64,000 nt of DNA from Meridianimarinicoccus marinus (GCF_040689105.1 NZ_JBFBVU010000007.1:100859-164858), one strand, 5' to 3'. Counted from the stretch's first letter, positions 48,526 through 57,578 are shown. A program made the numbers and translations. Notes: generated by a model not told the origin, from the letters alone.

Positions 48526-49730
48526 CACCAGACCCGGAAGAACAGCGCCTTGAGATAGCCGGATTCGGCCAGCTGCGGGTGCTGCGGGTGATCCGGCGCG
48601 GCAAAGCCGGTGTGGATCACCTGTCCCTGCCGTCCGGCCCGGCCCAATCCACGGATGCAAGCCGCGCGGAATTTCTCGATGGTGGCCGCGTGCGAGCAGG
48701 AACACAGACCCAGGTACCCCCCGGGCGCCACCAGCGAGGCCCCCAGCCGCGCCACGCGTTCATAAGCGCGCAAGCCCGCGTCCAGTGCCTGTTTCGACGG
48801 TGCGAAGGCCGGCGGGTCGCAGATCACCAGGTCGAATTGTGCGCTCTCTTGCGCCAGCGTGGTCATCACCTCGAACGCATCGCCCTGCCGGGTCTGGAAC
48901 CGCTCCCCGACACCGCTGGCCGCGGCCCCCTGCGCGGCCAGATCCAGCGCCGGCACCGAACCATCCACCGCCAGCGCGCTGTCCGCCCCTGCCGCCAGCG
49001 CCGCCAGACCGAAGCCGCCCACATGCGAAAAGACATCCAACACCCGCCCGCCCCGCGCCAGACCGGCGGCAAAGGCATGGTTGTCGCGCTGGTCGAAGAA
49101 CAGCCCCGTCTTTTGCCCGCCCAGCACATCGGCCAGATAGGTTGCACCGTTCATCGGAACCGGAATCGGCCCTTCGACCGCACCGCGCAGGGGGCGACTG
49201 ACCTCGTCCAACCCCTCCAGCTTGCGCGCCCGGCCCGCGCCGTTCATCAGCACCGTGGTGACACCGGTGACGTCGCACAGCACCTCGGTCAGCAGATCAA
49301 GCCGCGCGTCGGCCCAGGCCGCGTTGGGCTGAATCACCGCCACATCGCCGAACCTGTCGACAATGACCCCGGGCAGACCGTCGGCCTCGGCGTGGATCAG
49401 CCGGTAGAAGGGCGCGGCATACAGCCGGTCGCGATGCGCCAGCGCGCGGGCAATCCGCGTTGTCATCCAGTCGGCATCGATCTGCGCGGTGGGATCTGGG
49501 TCCAGCACCCGCGCGATGATCTTCGAGTCCGGGTTGACGGTGACCAGCGCCAGCGGCCCCCGCTCGGCATCTTCCAGAACCGCAAGCGATCCCGGCGCCA
49601 GCGCCTTTGTGCGCCGGTCGGTGACCACCTGGTTGCCGTAAACCCATGGGAATCCGTGACGAACGGGCCGGGGGTCGATCTTCGGGCGCAACCGGATGGT
49701 GCCGGTCGCCGATGCGCTGGGGGCGTTCAT
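48525..49730 (-). CDS. RSP_2647-family RNA methyltransferase (RlmI-like)
   Basis: A 401-residue class I methyltransferase of the RlmI/RlmK type that modifies cytosine in rRNA. The N-terminal PUA-like part (RHGFPWVYGNQVV) is followed by an EEHUD-like domain and a Rossmann domain with GLFFDQRDNHAFAAGLARG, the SAM loop VLDVFSHVGGFGL and the catalytic DPPAFAPSK. The ATG at 49730 has AGGAG five bases upstream. It is coupled to the downstream PIN gene and divergent from edd. Confidence 0.88.
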   Translation of the reverse strand: MNAPSASATGTIRLRPKIDPRPVRHGFPWVYGNQVVTDRRTKALAPGSLAVLEDAERGPLALVTVNPDSKIIARVLDPDPTAQIDADWMTTRIARALAHRDRLYAAPFYRLIHAEADGLPGVIVDRFGDVAVIQPNAAWADARLDLLTEVLCDVTGVTTVLMNGAGRARKLEGLDEVSRPLRGAVEGPIPVPMNGATYLADVLGGQKTGLFFDQRDNHAFAAGLARGGRVLDVFSHVGGFGLAALAAGADSALAVDGSVPALDLAAQGAAASGVGERFQTRQGDAFEVMTTLAQESAQFDLVICDPPAFAPSKQALDAGLRAYERVARLGASLVAPGGYLGLCSCSHAATIEKFRAACIRGLGRAGRQGQVIHTGFAAPDHPQHPQLAESGYLKALFFRVW

Positions 49731-49836
49731 GGCCGCTCCTGTTTGTCTGGGAATACAGTGGTGATTGACGCAATTCGGCACAATGCGCAATCATGACCGT
49801 GCTCCTTCCTGCCGCAGCCTGTCGTTTCCACTGGCA

Positions 49837-49850
49837 TTGATAGCGCTAAC
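49837..49850. promoter_or_regulatory. LacI-family-type operator upstream of edd-eda
   Basis: TTGATAGCGCTAAC contains the palindrome TAGCGCTA and is the exact reverse complement of the 14-base site upstream of GAPDH copy 2. It is 44 bases before the edd start and about 43 bases past a candidate promoter (TTGACG at 49765, AATCAT at 49789, 18-base spacer). Confidence 0.6.
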
Positions 49851-49893
49851 GGCATATATGACGCGAGAATTCGCCAAGACGCCGGGAGGTCCC

Positions 49894-51711
49894 ATGGCCC
49901 TACATCCAATCGTCGAGAAAGTCACAGACCGGATCCGTACCCGCAGTGACAAGCCCCGCAGCGCTTATCTGGCCCGGATGCGCGCCGCCGCCGAGGATGG
50001 CCCGGCGCGCGCGCATCTGACCTGCGGCAACCAGGCCCATGCCTATGCGGCGATGGGCGACCAGAAGGCCAGGCTGGCCGGGACGCGGGCCCCCAACCTG
50101 GGCATCGTCACCGCCTATAACGACATGCTGTCGGCACATCAGCCGTTCGAAACCTTCCCCGAACTGATCCGCCGCACGGCACACGCTGCCGGGGCAACGG
50201 CGCAGGTGGCGGGCGGGGTTCCGGCCATGTGTGACGGTGTCACGCAAGGTCAGCCCGGCATGGAGCTCTCGCTGTTTTCGCGCGATGTGATCGCCATGGC
50301 GGCGGGCGTCGCGCTGTCGCACAACACCTATGACGCAGCGGCCTATCTGGGCGTCTGCGACAAGATCGTGCCCGGGCTGATCATGGCCGCGGCCACCTTC
50401 GGCCATATCCCGGCAATCTTCATTCCCGCCGGTCCTATGACCAGCGGTCTGCCCAACGATGAAAAGGCCCGTGTCCGCAACCAGTTCGCTACCGGCGAAG
50501 TGGGCCGCGACAAGCTGATGGAGGCCGAGATGGCCTCGTACCACGGGCCGGGCACCTGCACCTTCTACGGCACCGCCAACACCAACCAGATGCTGATGGA
50601 GTTCATGGGGCTGCACCTGCCCGGCTCCAGCTTCGTGAACCCGAACACGCCGCTGCGCGAGGCGCTGACCGTGGCCGCGACCGAGCGGGCGCTGGCGATC
50701 ACCGCCCTTGGCAACGCCTATACCCCGGCCTGCGACGTGCTGGACGAGCGTGCTTTCGTCAACGGCATCGTCGGGCTGATGGCCACGGGCGGCTCGACCA
50801 ACCTTGTGATCCACCTTCCCGCCATGGCGCGCGCCGCCGGGGTGGTGCTGGATCTTGAGGATTTCGCGGAGCTGTCCGAGATCACGCCGCTGCTGGCCAA
50901 GGTCTATCCAAACGGTCTGGCGGATGTAAACCATTTCCACGCCGCCGGCGGGCTGGGCTACATGATCGGCCAGTTGCTGGAAGCCGGGTTGCTGCATGAC
51001 GACACCAAGACCGTCGCCGGTGATGGGCTGGATCTGTACACGCAGGAGCCGCAGCTTTCCGACGGCGCCCTGACGTGGAACAAGGGCGCGGGCCAAAGCC
51101 TGAACGACAAGATCCTGCGCCCCGCCACCGATCCCTTCCAGAAATCCGGTGGGCTGAAGCAGCTTGCGGGCAACCTCGGGCGCGGCGTCATGAAGGTCTC
51201 GGCCGTGGCACCCGAGCGCCGCGTCATCGAAGCCCGCGCGCGGGTGTTTCAGGATCAGGGCTCGGTCAAGGCTGCCTTCCAGGCGGGCGAGTTCACCGAG
51301 GACACCATTGTGGTCGTCCGCTTCCAGGGCCCCAAGGCCAACGGCATGCCGGAACTGCACAACCTGACCCCGACCCTCAGCGTGCTTCAGGATCGCGGGC
51401 TGAAGGTGGCGCTGGTCACCGACGGGCGCATGTCCGGGGCATCGGGCAAGGTGCCCGCCTGCATCCATGTCACGCCCGAGGCCACCGAAGGCGGCCTTCT
51501 GGCGCGCATTGCCGATGGCGACCTGATCCGCGTCGATGCCGAGGCCGGGGTGCTGGAGGTGCTCACCGAGGGCGTCGCCGACCGACCCGCCGAAACGCCC
51601 GACCTGTCGGCCAATGGGTTCGGCCTGGGGCGCGAGTTGTTTTCGGCCTTCCGTGCCAATGTTGGACCCGCTACATCCGGGGCCAGTGTGGCTGTGCCAG
51701 CCGACAGTTAA
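49894..51711 (+). CDS. edd: Phosphogluconate dehydratase
   Basis: Dehydrates 6-phosphogluconate to KDPG in the Entner-Doudoroff pathway. The 605-residue product is of the IlvD/Edd family with a 4Fe-4S cluster; cysteines lie in PAMCDGVTQGQPGMELS and GVCDKIVPG, and the C-terminal VTDGRMSGASGKVPA is also typical. The ATG at 49894 follows GGGAGG; the frame continues open upstream. eda follows after 14 bases, making a two-gene operon. Confidence 0.97.
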   Translation: MALHPIVEKVTDRIRTRSDKPRSAYLARMRAAAEDGPARAHLTCGNQAHAYAAMGDQKARLAGTRAPNLGIVTAYNDMLSAHQPFETFPELIRRTAHAAGATAQVAGGVPAMCDGVTQGQPGMELSLFSRDVIAMAAGVALSHNTYDAAAYLGVCDKIVPGLIMAAATFGHIPAIFIPAGPMTSGLPNDEKARVRNQFATGEVGRDKLMEAEMASYHGPGTCTFYGTANTNQMLMEFMGLHLPGSSFVNPNTPLREALTVAATERALAITALGNAYTPACDVLDERAFVNGIVGLMATGGSTNLVIHLPAMARAAGVVLDLEDFAELSEITPLLAKVYPNGLADVNHFHAAGGLGYMIGQLLEAGLLHDDTKTVAGDGLDLYTQEPQLSDGALTWNKGAGQSLNDKILRPATDPFQKSGGLKQLAGNLGRGVMKVSAVAPERRVIEARARVFQDQGSVKAAFQAGEFTEDTIVVVRFQGPKANGMPELHNLTPTLSVLQDRGLKVALVTDGRMSGASGKVPACIHVTPEATEGGLLARIADGDLIRVDAEAGVLEVLTEGVADRPAETPDLSANGFGLGRELFSAFRANVGPATSGASVAVPADS

Positions 51712-51725
51712 TCGAAGGACACGAC

Positions 51726-52370
51726 ATGACCCCCCAAATCGCAAGCGAACGTCTGATCGCCGTGGCCCGCAAGGCGCCGATCATCCCTGTATTGGTGGTC
51801 TCGGACGCCGGGCGCGCCGCCGATCTGGCGCAGGCTCTGGTCGCCGGTGGGCTTTATGCGCTGGAAGTCACCCTGCGCACGCCGCAGGCGCTGGACGCGA
51901 TGCGCGCCATGTCCGAGGTGCCGGGCGCCATCGTCGGCGCGGGCACCGTGCTGACGCCGGATGACGCGCGCCGCGCGCAGGACGCGGGCGCGACCTTCGC
52001 GGTGTCGCCCGGATCGACCGACAAGGTGCTGGATGTCTGCGAGGCCATCGATCTGGCCATGCTGCCCGGCGCCGCCACTGCGACCGAGGCGCTGTACCTG
52101 CTGGAACGCGGCTACAGTTTCCAGAAGTTCTTCCCCGCCGAGGCCATCGGCGGCGCGCCGGCGCTGAAATCGCTGGCCGGGCCCCTGCCGCAGATCACCT
52201 TCTGCCCGACCGGCGGCGTGTCACTGGCCAATGCCAACAGCTATCTGTCGCTGCCCAACACGGTCTGCGCCGGTGGCTCGTGGGTGGCCCCGGCCGATCT
52301 GGTGGCGAAGGGCGACTGGGACGGCATCACCAAGCTGGCCGCCGAAGCCGCGGCCCTGGAAGTCAGCTAG
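51726..52370 (+). CDS. eda: KDPG aldolase (bifunctional 4-hydroxy-2-oxoglutarate/KDPG aldolase)
   Basis: Splits KDPG into pyruvate and glyceraldehyde-3-phosphate, completing the Entner-Doudoroff pathway. The 214-residue product has the Eda motifs IPVLVVSDAGRAADLAQAL, GLYALEVTLRTPQAL (catalytic Glu), GAGTVLT and the Schiff-base lysine in YSFQKFFPAEAIGG. The ATG at 51726 follows AAGGACACGAC. Its product GAP feeds the GAPDH genes at 39.9-42.1 kb. It overlaps the end of a convergent small gene by eight bases. Confidence 0.97.
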   Translation: MTPQIASERLIAVARKAPIIPVLVVSDAGRAADLAQALVAGGLYALEVTLRTPQALDAMRAMSEVPGAIVGAGTVLTPDDARRAQDAGATFAVSPGSTDKVLDVCEAIDLAMLPGAATATEALYLLERGYSFQKFFPAEAIGGAPALKSLAGPLPQITFCPTGGVSLANANSYLSLPNTVCAGGSWVAPADLVAKGDWDGITKLAAEAAALEVS

Positions 52371-52647
52371 CCCCCGGCACCCGCGCGGCCCGTCCGCCGC
52401 GCCGCCGGGGCTGCTCGGTCCCGGCCACCGCCTCGCGCAGAACCCCGGTCATCGGATGATCGGGGTTTTCCGTTGCATGGATCTGTAAAAGCTGCTGCGC
52501 GACAGAGGCGGCTTCCACCCCGTCGGGCAGGGACAAGGCCCAGTCAAAAAAGATCGCCCGGCAGTCTGCTGCGGTGATGCCGTCGATCTGGTAGCTGTCC
52601 GCGATCAGGTTCTTGGGATCGCGCGGGTCGCGTGTCATCGGTGCCAT
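52363..52647 (-). CDS. Small conserved hypothetical protein
   Basis: A 94-residue acidic protein with a basic, Arg-rich C-terminal tail (PRRRGGRAARVPGAS). The central SYQIDGITAADCRAIFFDWALSLPDG looks helical and well conserved in type. No domain recognised. It is 30 bases after glnE on the same strand, so it may be co-transcribed, and its end overlaps eda by eight bases. The coding call rests on frame and codon bias. Confidence 0.65.
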   Translation of the reverse strand: MAPMTRDPRDPKNLIADSYQIDGITAADCRAIFFDWALSLPDGVEAASVAQQLLQIHATENPDHPMTGVLREAVAGTEQPRRRGGRAARVPGAS

Positions 52648-52677
52648 GGCGGGTGTTTACCGGTCACACAGCGAGAG

Positions 52678-55470
52678 TCACGCCACATCCGCGCCCTCCC
52701 CGGCATTGATTGCGACATCGATGATGCCCGCTGCCGTCGTGGTGGCCGCGTCCAGCGCCACCTCCAGCGCTTCCAGATCGTCGCATTTGCCATCCCGCAG
52801 CAGCATCGCCAACCCGCCCTGCCCCAGCCGTGACGGCTCCAGCCCCCGGCCGGTCAACAGGCGCGCCACGGATTTCACCGCGGCCAGCAGGGTGCCGATC
52901 TCCAGCAGCTTGGCGCGCGCTTCGGGCGAGGCCAGATCGGTCTCCAGCCGCAGTTGCGCCGCGCTGGCGGTTTCGGGATCTCCGGCCAGAAGCGCGATGG
53001 CTTGCCCGAACAACTCGATATCCTGCAAGCCACCCGGCCCGTTCGACACGTCCCACACGCCCGAGCGCGGCTTGGCCTCGGACAACCGCCGCCGCATGTC
53101 GGCCAGATCGCGCAGAACCTTGGCCCGATCCTGCGGCTCGGCCAGCAGCTTGCAGCGGAAGTCTTCGAACGCTTCTCCCAGCCCCTCGTTCCCGGCCACC
53201 ACCCTTGCGCGGGTCAGGGCCAGATGCTCCCAGGTCCAGGCTTCCTTGCGCTGATAGGTCTGGAACGAGGCCCAGGACGCCGCCGCCGGTCCCTGACGCC
53301 CCGAGGGCCGCAACCGCATATCGACCTCATACAGCGTGCCCGCCGCCGTCTGCGCCGACAGCGAGGTTACCAGCGCCTTGGTCAACCGCGCGAAATAGGT
53401 GCGCGCCTCCAGCGGACGCTTGCCGTCGGATTGTGCATCGACCGGCGCATCGTAGATCACGATCAGATCCAGATCGGACCGCGCCCCCAGCTTGCGCGCG
53501 CCCAGCGATCCCATGCCCAGAACGATCGCGCGGCTGCCCGGCACCGCCCCGTGCTTGCGTGCAAACTCGGCACAGGTCGCCTGCCACATGCCCTGCACCA
53601 CCGCCTCGGCCAGATCCGAATACTCCGCCGCCGCCTCATCCGGGCTGATCAACCCGCGCAGGTGATGCACGCCAATGCGGAAATGCCAGTCCTTCTGCCA
53701 ATGGCGCGTGGTGTCCAGACGCAACTCATAATCCAGGTCGGGGTTGTCGAGCAGCGCCGTCAATTCCTCGGTCAACCGGGTGCTGCCGGGCCAGGCATCG
53801 AAGAAGTCCCCACCGATGACCGCGTCCAGCACGCCGGAATTGTTGGATAGATATTGCGCCAGCGCCGGCGCGGTGGAGCTGATATCGACCATCAGATCAA
53901 TCAGTTGCGGATTGGCCTCGAACAGGGAAAACACCTGAACTCCGGCAGGTAACCCCCTGAGAAATCCGTCGAATTGCAAGATCGCGCCATCCGGATCGGC
54001 GGCACGCTGAAAGCCGGCCAGAAGCTTGGGCAGAATCCGGGCAAAGATTTCCTGCGCCCGTTCCGAGCGCAGCGCGGGGTAGCTCTTCCAGCGGTCCACC
54101 ACTTTTTCCGCCGTGCCGGTCATCTCGGGCAGCAAGGACTCCGCGCGCTCGGGGGCGAAGAATTCCTCGGTCAGTGCATAAACACGTTCGAAGCGTTCAC
54201 GCAGAGTGTCCTTCAACTGCGCCACATCCCCGCCGCCGGTGAAATCGGCCAGCCGTTGCCAGCCGTCCTCGGCCGATGGCAGTGCGTGGGTCTGGGCATC
54301 CTGCACCATTTGCAAGCGATGCTCCATCTCACGCAGGGCAAGATAGTCGGCGTCCAAAGTCGTCGCGACATCAGTGGTCACCCAGCCCTTTTCCGCCAGC
54401 GCGGCCAGCCCGCGACGGGTTTCGCGCATTCGCAACTCCGGATCGCGGCCCCCGGCGATCAACTGCCGGGTCTGGGTGAAGAACTCGATCTCGCGAATGC
54501 CGCCAGGGCTGAGCTTGACGTTGCGCCCGTCCAGAGACTCCGACGCCCGGCCCTTCTGCGCCCGGATCTTCAGGCGCATGTCCTGCGCTTCGTGAATCGT
54601 CGCGAAATCCAGATGACGCCGCCAGATGAACGGGCGGATGTCCTTCAGGAACCGGTGGCCGGCCTTCAGATCGCCGGCACAGGGGCGCGCCTTCACATAG
54701 GCGGCGCGCTCCCACGCCCGGCCAAGCGCCTCGTAATACCGTTCCGCCGCCGTGATCGACACCACCACCGGCGTCACCGAAGGGTCAGGCCGCAACCGCA
54801 GATCGGTGCGAAACACATAGCCGTCGCCGGTGTTGTCCGACAACAGCCCCATCGCCTGCCGCACCGCCTTGATGAAGATGGCGCGCGCCTCCATCACGTC
54901 GGGACCGTCGAAACGGCTGTCATCGAACAGGCAGATCAGGTCGATATCCGAAGAATAGTTCAACTCGAACGCGCCCATCTTGCCCATGGCCAGCACGGTC
55001 AGCCCGGCGGCGTGATCCAGATCGTCCAGCGACTGGCCGGGGATCTTGCCCCGCGTCAGCGGCTGGATCAGGGCAGATTTCAGGGCCACATCGGTGCCCC
55101 GGTCCGCCAGTTGCGTCAGGGCACCGGTGACAGCATCCAGCCCCCAGACACCGCCCAGATCCGCCAGACCGGTCAGCAGGGCCACCCGTTGCTTGGCCAG
55201 CCGCAAGGCCTTGCCGGTGTCCGATGCCGGTCCCGGTTGCAAGGCGGCGATTTCGGCCGCGATCACCGCGGCGGGATCCTGGTCCAGCGCCGTCTCCAAC
55301 CAATCGCGGTGCCGGGTCATGAGACCGGCCAGATAGGGGCTGCATCCGGCGGTGCCGCACAGCAGTTCGCGGGTGCGTCCGCTGGCCCAGCCAAGATGCG
55401 ACAGGGCATCCTGCGCCAGAACAGTGTCATGGGGAATCGGCGCGCGGGTGATCTGGTCTGCAAAGGTCAT
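52678..55470 (-). CDS. glnE: Bifunctional glutamine synthetase adenylyltransferase/deadenylase
   Basis: Adds and removes AMP on glutamine synthetase in response to PII proteins. The 930-residue product has two nucleotidyltransferase domains: the N-terminal one with GKMGAFELNYSSDIDLICLFD (deadenylase) and the C-terminal one with GMGSLGARKLGARSDLDLIVIYD (adenylylase), each followed by helical linker domains, as normal. The ATG at 55470 gives MTFADQITRAPIPHD; the frame extends upstream to 55533. Confidence 0.96.
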   Translation of the reverse strand: MTFADQITRAPIPHDTVLAQDALSHLGWASGRTRELLCGTAGCSPYLAGLMTRHRDWLETALDQDPAAVIAAEIAALQPGPASDTGKALRLAKQRVALLTGLADLGGVWGLDAVTGALTQLADRGTDVALKSALIQPLTRGKIPGQSLDDLDHAAGLTVLAMGKMGAFELNYSSDIDLICLFDDSRFDGPDVMEARAIFIKAVRQAMGLLSDNTGDGYVFRTDLRLRPDPSVTPVVVSITAAERYYEALGRAWERAAYVKARPCAGDLKAGHRFLKDIRPFIWRRHLDFATIHEAQDMRLKIRAQKGRASESLDGRNVKLSPGGIREIEFFTQTRQLIAGGRDPELRMRETRRGLAALAEKGWVTTDVATTLDADYLALREMEHRLQMVQDAQTHALPSAEDGWQRLADFTGGGDVAQLKDTLRERFERVYALTEEFFAPERAESLLPEMTGTAEKVVDRWKSYPALRSERAQEIFARILPKLLAGFQRAADPDGAILQFDGFLRGLPAGVQVFSLFEANPQLIDLMVDISSTAPALAQYLSNNSGVLDAVIGGDFFDAWPGSTRLTEELTALLDNPDLDYELRLDTTRHWQKDWHFRIGVHHLRGLISPDEAAAEYSDLAEAVVQGMWQATCAEFARKHGAVPGSRAIVLGMGSLGARKLGARSDLDLIVIYDAPVDAQSDGKRPLEARTYFARLTKALVTSLSAQTAAGTLYEVDMRLRPSGRQGPAAASWASFQTYQRKEAWTWEHLALTRARVVAGNEGLGEAFEDFRCKLLAEPQDRAKVLRDLADMRRRLSEAKPRSGVWDVSNGPGGLQDIELFGQAIALLAGDPETASAAQLRLETDLASPEARAKLLEIGTLLAAVKSVARLLTGRGLEPSRLGQGGLAMLLRDGKCDDLEALEVALDAATTTAAGIIDVAINAGEGADVA

Positions 55471-55611
55471 GGGCGGAGCCTGTCGTCTCGCCGCGCCGGG
55501 GTCAACGCACCGCAAGGTCACGGCATGCAGCATCCACCGTGCTGCAGATGCGAATGTAAAAAGTTTTCACATGAACCCTTGAAGCAGCGCCTGGCGCACC
55601 CAATCTATTCA

Positions 55612-55630
55612 ATGTGAAGACAGTTCACAT
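55612..55630. promoter_or_regulatory. Inverted repeat ATGTGAA-GACAG-TTCACAT upstream of the DUF2852 gene
   Basis: Perfect seven-base arms around a five-base centre, 25 bases before the start codon. A related TTTTCACATGAA lies at 55564-55575. The spacing is one base longer than a CRP site, so a different regulator is likely. Confidence 0.5.
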
Positions 55631-55655
55631 ACACACAACCAACACGGAGATCCCG

Positions 55656-56042
55656 ATGAGCACCGTTGCAACCTGGCCCTCGGCCGCAGAAACCTGGCTC
55701 GATCAGCGCGGCAAAGGCGCCTGGATCGCGGCCATGATCCTCGGCTTCATTGTCTTCTGGCCCATTGGCCTCGCCCTTCTCGCCTATATGATCTGGAGCA
55801 AACGCATGTTTGGGAAATGTTCCCGCCACACCCGCACCGCAACCTATGCTTTCAAGTCTTCGGGCAACAGCGCCTTTGACGCCTACAAGGCCGAGACCCT
55901 GCGCCGCCTGGAAGAAGAACAGGACAGCTTCCAGGAGTTCCTGAAGCGTCTGCGCGAAGCCAAGGACAAGGCCGAATTCGACCAGTTCATGGACGAACGT
56001 GTCCGCACGGCGGCCGCCCCCGCAGCGCCCGAAAGCGCCTGA
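55656..56042 (+). CDS. DUF2852 domain-containing membrane protein
   Basis: A 128-residue protein with one transmembrane helix at about residues 23-46 (AAMILGFIVFWPIGLALLAYMIW), then a helical, charged tail with EEEQDSFQEFLKRLREAKDKAEFDQFMDER, which matches the DUF2852 family. Function unknown; the tail probably faces the cytoplasm. The ATG at 55656 has CGGAG eight bases upstream. An inverted repeat upstream suggests regulation. A terminator separates it from the RDD gene. Confidence 0.87.
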   Translation: MSTVATWPSAAETWLDQRGKGAWIAAMILGFIVFWPIGLALLAYMIWSKRMFGKCSRHTRTATYAFKSSGNSAFDAYKAETLRRLEEEQDSFQEFLKRLREAKDKAEFDQFMDERVRTAAAPAAPESA

Positions 56043-56052
56043 CGCCCTTCAC

Positions 56053-56084
56053 GGGCCCCCTGCCGGGGGCCCTTGCCTTTTCTT
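56053..56084 (+). terminator. Rho-independent terminator after the DUF2852 gene
   Basis: GGGCCCCC (56053-56060) and GGGGGCCC (56065-56072) around TGCC, followed by TTGCCTTTTCTT. Confidence 0.65.
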
Positions 56085-56099
56085 CGCGGACCGATTGCA

Positions 56100-56567
56100 A
56101 TGACACCCATGATTCAACCCGACACCGCACTTTGGGGCCTGCCCGATCCGGACACCCATGGCGATTTCTATGCCGACACCACGATCAAGCGGTTTTTCGC
56201 GTGGCTCGTCGACACCATCCTGATCCTGGGGCTCAGCCTGCTGGCGATCCCGTTCACCGCCTTCACGGGACTGTTCTTCTTCGGCTTCCTGTTTCTGGCG
56301 GTAGGGCTGGTCTATCGGATCTGGGCCATGTCGAGCCGATCTGCCACCCCCGGCATGCGCCTGATGGCGATCGAGTTCCGCAACAGCCGGGGGGAGCGCT
56401 TCGACACCGCCACCGCCACCCTGCACGTGCTGATGTTTTATTTCATGACCACCTTCTTCGTGCTCCAGATCATCTCGATCATCCTGATGCTGACGTCGTC
56501 GCGCGGTCAGGGCCTGCATGACATGCTGCTGGGCACCGCCGCCATCAACCGGTCGCGCAAACCCTGA
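56100..56567 (+). CDS. RDD family membrane protein
   Basis: A 155-residue inner membrane protein with three predicted helices. The RDD signature is FFAWLVDTILILGLS (Arg/Asp region) with a later SSRGQGLHDMLLGT, typical of the family's C-terminal motif. Function uncertain; some RDD proteins are Na+/H+ antiporters or associate with stress responses. ATG at 56100 is used, 56109 is possible. The arginyltransferase-like bpt follows after 77 bases. Confidence 0.87.
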   Translation: MTPMIQPDTALWGLPDPDTHGDFYADTTIKRFFAWLVDTILILGLSLLAIPFTAFTGLFFFGFLFLAVGLVYRIWAMSSRSATPGMRLMAIEFRNSRGERFDTATATLHVLMFYFMTTFFVLQIISIILMLTSSRGQGLHDMLLGTAAINRSRKP

Positions 56568-56644
56568 ACCTGTGGTGCGTCTTTAGGGGGCTTGGCGGTT
56601 TCATTCGGGATTGCTAGGCTCCTTCGAAACCACCCGAGGAGCCC

Positions 56645-57481
56645 ATGCGCCACACGCTTCCCATCGCCCCGCAGTTCTATGTGACTGCGCCGCAGCCGTG
56701 CCCCTATCTGGACGGGCGCATGGAACGGAAGCTGTTCACGGCCCTGCAGGGCGAAAACGCCGAAACCCTGAACGACACGCTGTCCAAGCAGGGCTTTCGC
56801 CGCTCACAGAATGTGCTTTACCGGCCTTCCTGCGCGGAATGCACCGCCTGCATGTCGGCGCGCATCCGGGTCGCGGATTTCGAGCCCAGCCGCGCGCAAC
56901 GCAAGACCCTGCGTCGCAATTCAGACCTGAAGCGCCGGGCCAATTCCCCCTGGGCCACCGAAGAGCAGTTCTCGCTCTTCCGCCGCTATCTGGACACGCG
57001 CCACGCCGATGGCGGCATGGCCGACATGGACATCTTCGAATTCGCCGCAATGATCGAGGAAACCCCGATCCGGTCGCGCGTCATCGAATACGAGGTTCGG
57101 GAATCGCCGAACCTGGTGCGCGGCGACCTCAAGGCCGTTTGCCTGACCGATGTGCTGGATGACGGGCTGAGCCTTGTCTATTCCTTCTACCAGCCCGGTG
57201 AAAACCGCCGCTCGCTGGGCACCCATGTCATCCTGGATCACATCGAGATCGCCCGCGAAAGCGGCCTGCCCTATGTCTACCTGGGCTACTGGGTGCCGGG
57301 CAGCCCGAAGATGGGCTACAAGGCCGGGTTCAGCGCGCTCGAGGTCTACAAGCACGGGGTTTGGCAGGATATCGGCGACCCCGAAAGCCACGAGACCGAG
57401 ACCCATCCGCTGTCGGTTGATCCCATTGCCGAACAGGTGGCCCGCATTTCCCTGCCCGACAGCCTGCCGATCAAGCGTTAG
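56645..57481 (+). CDS. bpt: Aspartate/glutamate leucyltransferase (Bpt) / arginyltransferase family
   Basis: Adds leucine from Leu-tRNA to proteins with N-terminal Asp or Glu, marking them for ClpS/ClpAP. The 278-residue product has the conserved cysteines of the ATE family in QPCPYLDGRMERKLF and RPSCAECTACMSARI, and GYWVPGSPKMGYKAGF in the C-terminal GNAT-like half. The ATG at 56645 follows GAGGAGCCC. It is followed by a terminator. Confidence 0.93.
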   Translation: MRHTLPIAPQFYVTAPQPCPYLDGRMERKLFTALQGENAETLNDTLSKQGFRRSQNVLYRPSCAECTACMSARIRVADFEPSRAQRKTLRRNSDLKRRANSPWATEEQFSLFRRYLDTRHADGGMADMDIFEFAAMIEETPIRSRVIEYEVRESPNLVRGDLKAVCLTDVLDDGLSLVYSFYQPGENRRSLGTHVILDHIEIARESGLPYVYLGYWVPGSPKMGYKAGFSALEVYKHGVWQDIGDPESHETETHPLSVDPIAEQVARISLPDSLPIKR

Positions 57482-57527
57482 GGCCGTCCGCGCGCGCCAG
57501 TTTCCCACTTTCCCACGCCTCCCCCAC

Positions 57528-57549
57528 ACCCCGGTTTCGGGGTATTTTC
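57528..57549 (+). terminator. Probable terminator of bpt
   Basis: ACCCCG (57528-57533) and CGGGGT (57538-57543) around GTTT, followed by ATTTTC. Confidence 0.6.
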
Positions 57550-57578
57550 ATGCCTGAGCACACGACAACGGCTCCACG

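Noticed and set aside
49900..51744. 614-codon open frame antisense to edd
   Set aside because: Shadow of edd; no domain and no plausible ribosome-binding site.
53974..55617. 547-codon open frame antisense to glnE
   Set aside because: Shadow frame of glnE, which has both nucleotidyltransferase domains intact.
55612..55630. CRP site upstream of the DUF2852 gene
   Set aside because: TGTGA and TCACA are separated by seven bases, not six, and the arms fit a seven-base repeat better, so I do not name a regulator.
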